Of a stretch of DNA of 64,000 nt, positions 46,754-56,061 are shown piece after piece. Origin of the DNA: Ornithodoros turicata (lineage: Eukaryota; Arthropoda; Arachnida; Ixodida; Argasidae); NCBI RefSeq assembly GCF_037126465.1, contig NC_088201.1:22056550-22120549 (forward strand), given 5' to 3'. The stretch's first letter is position 1. Each line of letters starts with the position of its first letter. The position numbers and the translations under genes are program-made. The notes below the pieces were generated by a model that did not search any database, was not told the origin of the DNA, and worked only from the letters and a program-made list of their open reading frames with translations.

Positions 46754-46835
46754 CCTTAGCTATAACTTATATATCTCTATAGATTAAAGTGCAGATCTGC
46801 ACTTTAAAATATAGAGATTTATAAGTTACCTAAGT
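46754..46835. repeat. Palindrome, about 40-bp arms
   Basis: CTTAGCTATAACTTATATAT...ATTAAAGTGCAGAT meets its near-perfect inverse ATCTGCACTTTAA...ATAAGTTACCTAAG around a central AGATCT. A few mismatches are present. It could be a very small MITE or a hairpin-forming site. Confidence 0.85.
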
Positions 46836-47683
46836 TAAGCGAATACCTTCCTTTACGGGCGACACCCTCGTTGGTGTCGACATCCATCATTTAAGCTTCG
46901 CTGAGTCGTTTAAACCCGGGGGCTCATTGTTGTTTTCTGCTTCACCGTAAACCTCGTTAATTTACGCATTTGCTAGGCGCAGCTATAGAACGTGGTGCCG
47001 ACAACGGTGTGATCTTGTTGGTGAGGGCAGGCTTTTGTTCCGCTCTCATCATTGGACACCACCCCTTGTACCCCGGGTCGGAAAAAGAATCAAAACGGCA
47101 GGGACGATGGAATTAAGTTCGCATCACGGATCGACTGCATGGCGCACCCATTAGAGCCTCGGCACACAGCTGTCTTGATGGATCTGAAATCGATTATGGG
47201 GTCTGGCCAACGCAGCACGTCGTCACTCCTTTTGCGAAGAACCTCAACAACTCGTCGGGAATGAGTTGCCCCTGTGACGCCAAATAACGAGGCCAGCCAC
47301 CGCTCAAGAATCGATTGTTCTCGCACATAGTTACAACTGTCCCCCATTTTTCTCATATGGTTTGTACCATCTGGTAAGCTGCTGCAGCGAGCTCGTGTTC
47401 CATAACGTGCTTTCCACGAGACGCGGTTTTTGCGGCGATCGCTATTTCGCAAATGTGGTCATGTCTTTACAGTCCACCGGAAGAAAGGAAATCTTTACCG
47501 ACAGATTGGCGTGCAACACCGGTGCACTCGATGGTCCCATACGCAGCCGAGCTGCCTAGAATATTGCTTTGCTGTGCATGTTATTGTTACGAAATGCATA
47601 TTACAAATACACTGTGAGTGTTGGAACTCATAATATCTTAATTCGTGGCGTTACGTCGCGGGACAAGTCTGATCATGAGCGAA
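46836..47683. other. No recognisable gene
   Basis: A 120-codon minus-strand frame at 47090-47452 is opposed by plus-strand frames and shows no motif that I can assign. Confidence 0.35.
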
Positions 47684-47790
47684 GCTGGTCGGTCTGGGAA
47701 TTAATTGTGTCCACTTGAGGGGTTCTTGAACGTGCGAAGGCAGCGTGTCTAAGTAACTTGTACCGCCGGGATCGAACCCGCAGCCTTGGC
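47684..47790 (-). repeat. tRNA-derived SINE tail (tick-type)
   Basis: On the minus strand a B box GGGTTCGATCCCGGCGG is followed by ACTTAGACACGCTG, GCACGTTCAAGAACCCC and AAGTGGACACAATTAATT. This order resembles a SINE that I remember as abundant in ixodid ticks (B box, then TTAGGTGCACGT, then AAAGAACCCC). The A-box half is missing. Useful as a taxonomic hint. Confidence 0.6.
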
Positions 47791-48106
47791 AAGTGTTTGA
47801 ACTATTTTTCATGTGCGCACTTTCAAACCATACTTATTTCTACGCTGCAGTGACCATCGCTTTCACTGCGTGGAGCGTGTCCAGGAGCGACTTTCTAAAC
47901 AATAATTAAAGCCAGCCTATTCTTTTACGCTTCCGTTCCTTTCGAGAAGTGCTTTTGGAAATAAGGTTCTCCCAAATTTCACGTTTGAATTGCGATCTCG
48001 AGGTTCTGCGTGCTTTATCTCGCGATATCGCTCTGTGGTCTGGAGCTTCGCTAGGAACCCATCAATGTGAAGCCGGCGCAGGAAAGATTAACTTTGTGCG
48101 GCAAAG
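47791..48106. other. No recognisable feature
   Basis: Nothing beyond short open frames. Confidence 0.4.
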
Positions 48107-48317
48107 GTCCGGTTTCGCCAATGCTGGTTAACTGAGATCAAGCGTTGCTAAAACATCAAGTTAACACTCAACTCTTTTTTGCAAACGTTAGTTGGAGACC
48201 TCATAAATATTTCAGTAGCAATAACTCCCCTTAATGAAGCACAGTTAAGCGTTAAATTCAAGTTAGGGGACTCTTGATCTCGGATCAAATGTTAATCGGC
48301 GTTGGTGAAACCGGGCC
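48107..48317. mobile_element. MITE with CCGGTTTC termini
   Basis: The left end GGTCCGGTTTCGCCAATGC and right end (inverse GGCCCGGTTTCACCAACGC) pair, continuing into GTTAACT-like sequence and GATCAAG motifs in inverted order. About 211 bp, non-coding. Flanking AAA on each side is too short to call a target duplication. Confidence 0.7.
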
Positions 48318-49090
48318 AAAGTAACCCGGAGATTAAGGTGAAGGAGGTTCGAACGGCGGAGAGGCTCTACTCTCTATCGCTACATCGCTACATTTGCGCG
48401 TGTTGCAGTCGGGGTTGCTTAAATGCTACATTGAGATAAAAAATGAAGCGGACTATGGCATACGCCATTCGTTTGGTGCACGAATACAATGATGTCGATG
48501 AGCATGCTACTTAGTTACATCACACTCGCACGGGGTGCGGCTTTTTGATCGGCCTCGGAGCGTGTCCCTCCCAAATGAATCAATCGGCTCCCGTGCGTCT
48601 GCAAGCGCTTTTGGTGGCGCCGGACCCCGGTTGCGGTCGACTGGCGAAGTGTGTCATCTCGTGTTTAGCGATACGTGACACAGTGTTTTACAGTGATATT
48701 GTTCGTTTAATTGCGAGATGGATCCCGGCAGTGGGTCACTTGAGAGCCCTCTGTTTGGCAATTAGGCTCAATTTCGTAATTGGCAAATGGCCGCCATGAA
48801 TAAAAGATGGTGCCCCTAACTCGCTGTGCTCCCTAGACAGAATAGTTTGGCACGTTATCGTGCACCTGCTGCTTTGGCATACACACGTGGAGTGCTTGAA
48901 CAATACAGAAATTTTATTTCCAGTTGAAGCGTTTGCACTTAGGTCGTAAAATAGACAACGGTACATGTAGTATTGCTTAAGCGCCCTGATAATAACGCTG
49001 TCACCTATGGGTATTTTTTTTTTAATTCTCTCTTCATGACGTCATGTGGATTTCTCCTGGCTTCAGTAAGAGGTATACCGTAACACTGAT
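48318..49090. other. No recognisable gene
   Basis: An 84-codon frame at 48545-48799 has no domain. I see no repeat ends. Confidence 0.35.
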
Positions 49091-49117
49091 GAAAGATGGA
49101 AGTCACTGGAAAGGTTA

Positions 49118-49189
49118 GCCAGCTGTAGGACTCGAACCCACCTCTTCTGGATTACCGGTCCAGGGCTCTACCAATTGAGCTAAGCTAAC
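49118..49189 (-). repeat. tRNA-like cloverleaf, SINE head
   Basis: Seventy-two bases on the minus strand fold into a complete cloverleaf. Acceptor GTTAGCT/AGCTGGC has two G-T pairs; D stem GCTC/GAGC with loop AATTGGTA; anticodon stem CTGGA/TCCAG; a 5-base variable loop; T stem GTGGG/CCTAC with loop TTCGAGT. The anticodon loop is CCGGTAA, so the anticodon would be GGT (Thr), but position 33 is C instead of the invariant T. Eukaryotes normally use AGT for this box. The sequence on its 3' side (TTTCCAGTGACTTCCATC) recurs at 49420-49438 and, inverted and slightly changed, at 49528-49546, so a SINE head is likelier than a functional tRNA. Confidence 0.7.
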
Positions 49190-49331
49190 ACACCTCTTGA
49201 GCGACTTCCAGGGGCGCGTCATGTGAAGGGACAAATCAACCACTCTCTCTCACTCATTCCCCTTTCACTCTTACATTTTTCTCACTCGTACACACATTCA
49301 TACGACGGGATCGACGCAAGCGGCAACTGTT

Positions 49332-49634
49332 GAACATGAGAGAACTGATGTTCTGAGGCTGGAACACATAGAAAGGACAAATACATACAAAGCCTCAAGT
49401 GCCTAAGACCTTTTCAACCTTTCCAGTGACTTCCATCTTGATGAAAGATACAATCTTGATAAAGATCATCAAGATACATCATCATCATCATCATCTTTCA
49501 TCAAGATACATCCAATCTTGATGAAAGATGGAAGTCACTAGAAAAGTTGAAAAGGTCTTAGGCACTTGGAGGCTTTGTATGTATTTGTCCTTTCTATGTG
49601 TTCCAGCCTCAGAACATCAGTTTCTCTCATGTTC
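49332..49634. repeat. Tail-to-tail inverted repeat, 108-bp arms
   Basis: The left arm 49332-49439 and right arm 49525-49634 are inverted and nearly identical over about 108 bases. Both outer ends read GAACATGAGAGAA inward; both inner ends carry GACTTCCATCTT. The spacer of 85 bases holds repeated CTTGATGAAAGAT and ATCAAGATACATC units and an ATC microsatellite, typical of SINE tails. This looks like two copies of one element inserted or joined tail to tail. Confidence 0.85.
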
Positions 49635-50037
49635 ATACCATAACACGTTTCCCTATGCCCCTAAGTTTACCACCGAGGTGACCTTGACTGCGCATGGTGG
49701 CCAATTTTTCGTTTGTGTCACGGCCGTTGAGACTGTTAAAATATCTCAAAGCCTTCACTATCCTCAGTACAAGATGGTAACTTCCGTGGGAAAATGCCGT
49801 CTGGAGCGGACTTGGCATGATCTTGGTACGTCGCTGATTGATTCACTGATTTCCCCCTTCGGTGGCTCGCGAGCAATATTTCAGCGTAGCTGGGGTTGTC
49901 AGCAATAGATGTGCGCTTGGACGATGTGTGGAAGAAAAGATGAGTTTCCCCTCCCCCACTGGCTTTTTTAAACGTGCTGTACATTTCTGGGGACCTCCGT
50001 GATTTTGAAGCGGACCGCAAAAGTGCGACAGAAAAGC

Positions 50038-50123
<86 letters not shown>

Positions 50124-50199
50124 AACACACAAACAAACAAACCGTTCCTACGATAAACGGTGATTTCAGAAAGATCAAAATATGGCAGACCTCGGAAAC
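49635..50199. other. No gene; microsatellite within
   Basis: A CA/AAAC microsatellite fills 50039-50141. Frames crossing it (49736-50242, 49843-50178) are translations of the repeat. Confidence 0.6.
50039..50141. repeat. Interrupted (CA)n with AAAC units
   Basis: About 100 bases of CA repeat with AAAC interruptions arranged in two similar blocks, ending in AAAC units. Confidence 0.95.
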
Positions 50200-50406
50200 C
50201 TAGACAGCGTAAACAACGAGAATTGGCCGAGGGAGACCACAATTAGCGACGCGACGACACAGACACGTAAGCCTCATTCCTGCGATTCCTGGCGTCAACG
50301 CCTCTTTTCCCTGAGTTGTTTGAAGCCAGACAACGTCCGGAAATGGAACTCGCACCTCTTGATTGCCGCTCAAGAACGCTAACCTATTACGCCACACTGA
50401 CATAGC
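50200..50406 (-). repeat. tRNA-headed SINE, minus strand
   Basis: Minus strand: A-box-like TGGCGTAATAGGTTAGCG, anticodon-arm-like CTTGA/TCAAG, and B-box-like GGTGCGAGTTCC. The body continues through GTTGTCTGGC, AACTCAGGGAAAAG and TTGACGCCAGG. The plus-strand end at 50406 marks the head. It is a different head from the unit at 49118. Confidence 0.55.
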
Positions 50407-51553
50407 TTACCAAGGGACCTCATTCAATGAACAGGACACGCGCTCACTCTCTTCACACACTCTCCTACATGGTTTATCTGACGCGCACGCAACGCAGGAC
50501 GAGGCTGCGCCATTCTTGGCCTGCTGCTTCATGTTGTAGCCCATGATACTGGCCTGCCCCCCCCCCCCCCCCCCTCCCACGAAGCTTTGTACACCGAATG
50601 CAAGTGATCCCGGGAGGTGACGAATTCAATATCTTCCTTTTATTATTATTATTATTGTTTATTTATTTATCTTTATTATTTTTGCATTCAAACTCAACTC
50701 AACTCTGATCCCGCCTACCACAGATTTGATCGACATTGGTACCGTTCGGTTATTGTGAACGCGACGTTGCTACCATCCACAGAAACTTTGACGTCCGGAG
50801 GGTCACAATCACGATGCGCTCTCAAACGATACATAATTTATTCGTCTATTGAGTATTAAAATTTCATGCGTATGTTTCTCGTCTTATGGGGACATCGTTT
50901 ACGGCGCTGTGTCGCCGATAAAGTTCGTCATCGCGCACGCTTCTTATACAAAATTTTCTACATTGACATCGAAGCGCTGTTTAACGTATTTGCACATACG
51001 AATGTCTACATCTCGAAAGAGATCTGTTGTGGAGAGCTCCCACCGAGGAATGCAAAGCGATACGAGGTCGGAATCGGAACCGTGTGCAGGAGATTCCCGG
51101 CGCACGTTACAGGTGATCGAAATTATCCACAATCCTACTCTGTGGCACGTGTAGCAGGTTACCACAGGCATACTCGCCTTACGTGTGAATCAACTCCTAA
51201 TTATGCATGTTGGAACCTGCACCCAAAGTTGTCATAAATCAATCATAAGTGGGCTAAATGAGCTCACCTTGTGGAGGCCCATCTAATAACTAAAAGGAAG
51301 TATCACGGATGCCATATCGAATGAATTGAACCACTAAAAGCTTCAATTTAGAATCGTCGCAGTGTCGTTTACCGGCCCAAAAGTGTTTTCTACGCGTGTC
51401 TATTTTTTCAGGTATGCCAAAGGTACTGCCTATATTTTAATTTCTTTTTGACAGCATGTTGCCAGGGGAAGCTGTATACGGTCTCTCACCAAATCGAGGG
51501 GGGTCACTTCTACAAAGCATCTGGTCCTGAGCGTGCAGTCGAGTCCTCTCTTA
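50407..51553. other. No defended gene; C18 run and AT-rich tail motif
   Basis: A C18 run lies at 50557-50574. At 50618-50705, GACGAATTCAATATCTTC, an ATT-rich tract and GCATTCAAACTCAA match the motif set at 55251 and 55876. A 123-codon plus frame at 50866-51237 has no recognisable domain. Confidence 0.45.
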
Positions 51554-52169
51554 TCTATGAACATACCCGGGTAAATTATTTCTAAAATGTAATTAAATTA
51601 CATTTCTCATTACTGCAATTGAAATGTAATGAAATTACATTAGAATTACTACGAAAAAGTAATGACATCACAAAGTCATTACTGCGAGCTTAATCGTAAC
51701 GATATTGATGATGTTGAAATTCATTGTCAGATAACACTATGTTGTAACAACAAGATGTATTTTATTCTGTGTGTCACAGGGATTGTCATTTTCTCTTATT
51801 GCAAAAACCTCTTGTTGCAGCGTAGAAGCAACTGACTTTCAAAGTGGACGTCATTTAGGCTGCCTTCTTATGACTGAACGCGTCTTTAGCCATGCTGAAG
51901 ACTCTCTCGACCAATGCAGACGATGGCAACGCGGTGTTGTAGTCATAGCGGGCGTTGGAATCCTTTAACTCGCCAGTCACCAACTCTCTCTTTGCCAAGT
52001 GCCAACACAGAACACACACACACACGATTATTTTGTAAAAAGTAATGAGTAATGTCATTAAAATTACTGCCCAAATGTAATTAAATTACATTACAAATTA
52101 CCAGAAAAAGTACTTCATTACCGTAATTTCATTACGGTAATGACATTACTACCCAGGTATGTCTATGAA
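51554..52169. mobile_element. hAT-like MITE rich in ATTAC, copy III
   Basis: The element (51562-52161, 600 bp) begins CATACCCGGGTA and ends TACCCAGGTATG. A perfect 8-bp target duplication TCTATGAA lies at 51554-51561 and 52162-52169. Subterminal regions are filled with GTAATTAAATTAC and GTCATTAC motifs in both orientations. It is the AT-rich counterpart of the GTAAC elements at 26.8 and 28.0 kb. Frames inside are not genes. Confidence 0.9.
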
Positions 52170-53287
52170 GCAGTATATCGGTGGACAGAAATATCTGGTA
52201 ACATGCAAGGGGCTCAGCGAATTAACGTGCGTGTCACTGATAAACGACAACAACTCATTCTTGAACATTCGCATTTTTAGCTGCAGAACACTCATATTTT
52301 TTTTTAACAGGGATGAGCCTCCTCAACTACTCGTGTCGGGTATCCGCACCTTTGAATCAGTCGACAATAAATTCTCTGAACGGGCTCAAAGTCTCAAAAA
52401 CGAAACGTTGTTTACGTTTCCCTTCAAGCACTATGGGATGACAATGTCTAGTTGCATTCAATTGGAGCCATGAACTGCAGCAAGCAACAGCATGAAGCGA
52501 CTTCATAGGAGACAACGACCGTTGTCTCGAAAACAATGCCGGTCGCGAACTTCGAACGTGAGCTTGAATGGCAGCAGCGGGAGCGAGCCAGCAATACATC
52601 GAGGTCGTGTCCTCAGCTGTCTTGCCCGGGCGCCTGTTTTGTACTTGTACATTACAGCACGTAACAAGAGCCAAAGCATTTTTGACGGTTGTTGGAAGTG
52701 TGAAAGGAAAAGGAGTATATATCACCTGCCTTCATGTAACACACGATTTCTAACTATCTTTTACGGAATAAAATATCTTCCTATGTTGAGCAACCTATCA
52801 TTCTGTTAGTTGGCTGCAGCGTTCAGTATGAAAGTACATTATCATAACCCTGCCAACATTGCTAGCACGATTGAGACGCGTTCACATACATGTGTCGTGT
52901 ACGCACCGATTCTTAGCCGTGCATGCGCATTTTAAATTCCAAGTGAATTGCTAATAAACTTTTAGTAAAATTGCTAGCCGTTTCTATTTGATCAAATATT
53001 CGATAGCTTCCGATGCTTCATAACCGCAGCGAATGTGAAATGCCGAGATGTAAAATGTATACTATTTATATGTGTCTTGGTGTAAACGCTAGTTCTTGTC
53101 GGCTGTGCACTATTTCGAAGTTCCGTGTCAGAAGGCGAGTTCTAATGGAGCACATAGCCTTCCACGAAAGTAAGAACGTGTGGTCGTCGAATTCGTCCTG
53201 GTGCTGTTTTACACTGTGTTCTTCGATCCATTCACTATGTGTTTGAATAAGCATCGAGTATCCTATAGTGTTGGTGGCCTCAGCTAC
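52170..53287. other. No defended gene
   Basis: Frames up to 122 codons (52357-52725, minus) have no motif and are opposed by open frames on the other strand. Confidence 0.35.
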
Positions 53288-53446
53288 GTTCCTGCCAGGG
53301 GCGCATCCAGACCCTGGGTGTGTGTGTGGGGGATTCTTTGTCGAAGCCCTTAGTGGGGGAGGAGAGAGAAGAAAATCCAATGTATAAACTGGCGTTTTGG
53401 GAGGGGCGATCGCCCCCCCCCCCCTGGTTCCGCCATTGCATCCTGC
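53288..53446. mobile_element. hAT-like MITE with CAGGGGCG termini
   Basis: Element 53296-53438 (143 bp). The left end CAGGGGCGCATCCAG pairs with the inverse of the right end, CAATGGCGGAACCAG. A C12 run with GGGGCGATCGCCCC lies near the right end. Flanks GTTCCTGC and CATCCTGC agree at six of eight bases, consistent with an aged 8-bp target duplication. Similar GGGGCGGATCC-ended MITEs are widespread in animals. Confidence 0.7.
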
Positions 53447-53449
53447 AAT

Positions 53450-53520
53450 ATCATTCCGTAATGGTGTGATGTGATGTGATAGAAAAAAAAAAAAGTCAGA
53501 CTGGCTACCCCAGGCTACTT
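53450..53520 (-). repeat. LINE 3' tail / family B module (-)
   Basis: The minus strand reads CCTGGGGTAGCCAGTCTGAC, then a T-run, then ATCACATCACATCACACCAT. It lies about 145 bases downstream of the minus-strand LINE coding end, so it is probably that LINE's 3' untranslated region. Confidence 0.6.
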
Positions 53521-53663
53521 AGCCGCAGTTACTTGAAATAAATAAAAAAGGGGAGAAAATCCAGTAGTTGGGGGGCGGAAGCCAAACATCCCGAAGTAGT
53601 GGGAACACTTGTCACAAACGAGACACCAGAAAGTGTCACCAAATGTCAATCAGATGCGTTTCT

Positions 53664-54075
53664 TCAAGGAAACGTAGTCCTGAGCGCTTTCAATGAAGCC
53701 GCTTGATGATTGAATGGCTGAGGACCCAGGAGCTTTACAAGTTCAAATGGCCGGGCGTCCATCAGGCGAGCCAGGTTTGCTTCTAGTGTCCTGCGACGAC
53801 TGTCGGCATACTTGAAGTACCTGAGGAGGATGTGCTCTGTGTCCTCGACAACATCGCACTCACTGCACTTTGTAGATGGTGACTTGGCCAGTTTGTAGAG
53901 CAACCGACCGCTGTACGGGACATTCAGCCGGAGCCTATGCAGGAGACACGCTGCTTGTCGAGGAAACGACGGAGGTACCTGGAAGCGGAGCTCGGGGCCG
54001 ACTCTGTACAACAGCGAATATCGAGCAGATCCTGTCAGCCAAAAAGAGCTGCACATTTGTTTTCTGAGTTCACGT
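53664..54075 (-). pseudogene. LINE C-terminal fragment, minus strand
   Basis: About 137 codons read ELRKQMCSSFW, then VGPELRFQVPPSFPR, LLHRLRLNVPYSG, CSECDVVEDTEHILLRY and LLGPQPF, ending at a stop at 53664. This is the region downstream of RNase H in I/Jockey-like LINEs of ticks. Its Cys-x2-Cys...His...Cys module has lost the last Cys (Tyr here). The open frame continues upstream to 54260, but that part translates a family B repeat. Reverse transcriptase and RNase H are absent, as for a 5'-truncated insertion. Non-functional. Confidence 0.8.
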
Positions 54076-54099
54076 ATCATCCGCTTTGCGTTTCCGTGA

Positions 54100-54215
54100 T
54101 GGTGATGTAATAAAGAAAAAAATGGGGATCTGAGTTTCGACGAAGTGGAACTGGCTACCCCAATCCGCTTACCACACAGAAAGTACAAATAGATGAGAGA
54201 TGATGATGATGAACT
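54100..54215 (-). repeat. SINE/LINE tail module, family B (-)
   Basis: Minus strand: TTGGGGTAGCCAGTTCCAC, GTCGAAACTCAGATCCCCAT, a T-rich tract and ATTACATCACCATCACGG. With the module at 53450-53520 it brackets the LINE fragment in direct orientation. Confidence 0.6.
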
Positions 54216-54399
54216 ATTACAATGTTCTCTTTTTATCAAAGAGATCGCTCTATATCGCACTGCTTTATCAAAGGCACAGTTGACACTGACGGCGGTCTAT
54301 CCTCCGTCTATCGTATTGCATTGACTGTTCCTGGCAGGCTGCACTGCACTGCAGGCACCAACAGGCTGCACTAGCATCTCCAGTCCTGAAACAGTACTG

Positions 54400-54873
54400 T
54401 CTGTCTGTGATGGAGAGCCATCGTGGTAGGATCGCAATTTTTGCGGATGGGTCGACGTCAACGTCTGGGTCTGCATCAGCATTTGTTGTACCACAGCACA
54501 GCAGAGAAGGAGTGGCAGGCTATCCTACAGATCATCGTCTACAACAGCGGAATTGGTAGCCATGCAGCTGGCAATGCAGTATGTAGCCGCACGCCAGCTG
54601 CTTGCATGCGCAATGGGTCATGTATTGCGATTCAAAGGCCGCTATCCAAGCCATAACATCGTTCTTTGGAAGTCGTTGTATTGCGCCAATAGTACGGGAC
54701 GTTCTCATCGCATACAAGAAAGCAGTAGATTCTGGCCACGGCATATTGATTCAGTGGACTCCTGGACATATTGGCATAGGGGGAATGAAGCTGCAGATGA
54801 GAAAGCAGATATAGCGCACCTATCGTCAAGGGAACACCTGGTGATATATTCCAGGTCAGATGTGAAACACCTG
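54400..54873 (+). pseudogene. LINE RNase H domain, frameshifted
   Basis: Three frames together give an RNase H domain in order: IFADGSTSTSGSASAFVVP (first catalytic Asp, codon 54446), ELVAMQLAMQYV (catalytic Glu, 54550), YCDSKAAIQAI (second Asp, 54629), IQWTPGHIG, and NEAADEKADIAHLS. Frame changes occur before the Glu, between the Glu and second Asp, and just before NEAADE. The domain is that of I/Jockey-like LINEs; the reverse transcriptase is absent. It continues after the inserted SINE with a C-terminal part at 55185-55669. Old and inactive. Confidence 0.85.
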
Positions 54874-55180
54874 TTTTTTTTTAGTCCGTGCTAGCACCGC
54901 GAATCAACTGTGGGTATGAGCGGCGGACAGATGTAGAGAGGATAGCAGGAAGGAGTGGGGGACGGGTGGGTTAGTATGCGTCCTGTGCCGGCTTCAGGGG
55001 GAACTGTGCCGACATTCGTCTGGAAAGTCTTCCGAAAATCCAGGGAAAACCTCAGATAGCACAGTCAGTGGTAGGATTCGAACCAACCACCTCTCAGTCT
55101 TCACCACGACCTTGGCTACCACGACCTTGGCTACCACCAACGAGCGGGACGCCTTAACCCACTCGGCCATTCCGCTGGTC
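54874..55180 (-). repeat. SINE family C, full length with head (copy 4)
   Basis: On the minus strand the head reads GGAATGGCCGAGTGGGTTAA (A box), resembling Ser/Leu tRNA, then a doubled GTAGCCAAGGTCGTG segment and B box GGTTCGAATCC. The body has GAGGTTTTCCCTGGATTTTC, AGACGAATGTCGGCACAG and GATTCGCGGTGCTAGC, ending in an A-tail (T9 at 54874-54882). It splits the LINE between RNase H and the Cys-His module. CCTGT at 54870-54874 and 55180-55184 may be a short target duplication. Confidence 0.9.
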
Positions 55181-55184
55181 CTGT

Positions 55185-55669
55185 GTTAAATTGCTGACCG
55201 ATGACATATGCAGAAGGCAATGGTTACAAGCCGACAGACGTTAATTCGGGGGACGAGTTCAATTTATTTCCTTTTTTTTCCTTACAAACAAACAAAGAAA
55301 AAAACGTCAATACTTGCTTCACCAGATAGACCCGGAGCTGAAAATCCGTGTTCCGTCCAGCATACCATACCTATACAAACACTTTTGCATCGGTTTCGCC
55401 TTAACGTTCCGTATGGTCAACAGTTCGCCATAAAGTCGGCAGGGGCTAGTTCAGCAAACTGTCCAGTGTGTGCATCTGTGGAAAACACGGAACACATCCT
55501 CTTGCACTGCACAAGATATGCATCCCAAAGAGCTACATTGAAGTCTGTTCTAGACCGCTTGGACAATAGAACCTTTGATACAGTCAAGGTGATGGGTGTA
55601 CGGGAACCCAAGAAGAGAGATGCAGCGTTATCAGCACTTGTCAACTTCATACTGAGCAGTGATATCTAA
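55185..55669 (+). pseudogene. LINE C-terminal fragment, plus strand
   Basis: After the SINE, readable segments are TYAEGNGYKPTD, DPELKIRVPSSIPYLYK (one frame) and LLHRFRLNVPYGQQFAIKS, CPVCASVENTEHILLHC, DNRTFDTVKVMG (another frame), ending at the stop at 55669. The Cys-x2-Cys...His...Cys module is complete here, unlike the minus-strand copy. A low-complexity insert near 55270-55310 and one frameshift disable it. It is the continuation of the RNase H relic at 54400-54873. The two LINE fragments are homologous but distinct insertions. Confidence 0.85.
55251..55310 (+). repeat. GACGAxTTCAAT tail motif, copy 2
   Basis: GACGAGTTCAATTTATTTCC, a T-rich tract and TTACAAACAAAC. It resembles the units at 50618 and 55876, and may be a tail of a retroposon inserted in the LINE. 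Confidence 0.4.
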
Positions 55670-55862
55670 TCTGTATTTTAGGACCGCGTTCTAGGCACTT
55701 GTCGTCGAGTTCCTCGTTTTCCTCGCATTTCTTGCAATTCCTTTCACTTCTATAGGGGATGCAGCTACGCATGTGCCCTGGAGGCGTATGTTTTTCTATT
55801 TTTCTCTTTCTTTTTCCTTTCTGTAGGGTTCATCCATATAGGGGTTCTTTATGGGACTAGCA
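55670..55862. other. LINE 3' flank
   Basis: T-rich, non-coding sequence after the LINE stop; probably its 3' untranslated region. Confidence 0.4.
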
Positions 55863-55884
55863 GAATTCGTCACGTGACGAATTC
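55863..55884. repeat. Perfect 22-bp palindrome around CACGTG
   Basis: GAATTCGTC and its inverse GACGAATTC flank a central AC/GT, so the centre reads CACGTG. The right half overlaps the start of the GACGAATTCAAT tail motif at 55876. Confidence 0.9.
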
Positions 55885-55926
55885 AATTTCTTCGCTTTTT
55901 TTTGTAGTTACATTCAAACTCAAACA
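55876..55926 (+). repeat. GACGAATTCAAT tail motif, copy 3
   Basis: GACGAATTCAATTTCTTCGC, a T-run, GTAGTTACATTCAAACTCAA. It aligns end to end with 50618-50705. Confidence 0.5.
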
Positions 55927-56004
55927 ATGTTCTACATGTATATCCTTCCTTCCTTCCTTTCTTCAACTGTAGTGACGAGCTCAAGAAAATGCAAGATTAA
56001 AGGC

Positions 56005-56046
56005 AAGTACGCAAAGGCGATAGCGTACGATGTACTAAAACTCACT
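56005..56046. repeat. Palindromic MITE family A, half copy
   Basis: AAGTACGCAAAGGCGATAGC, then GTACGATGTACTAAAACTCAC matches the right arm of the elements at 167 and 2077. The other arm is absent. Confidence 0.75.
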
Positions 56047-56061
56047 GTTGTATCTGCAGTC

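Noticed and set aside
47090..47452. 120-codon minus-strand frame considered as a transposase piece
   Set aside because: No catalytic motif or known block could be identified, and the opposite strand is equally open.
49736..50242. 168-codon minus-strand frame with Val-Cys repeats
   Set aside because: It is the translation of the CA/AAAC microsatellite and flanks.
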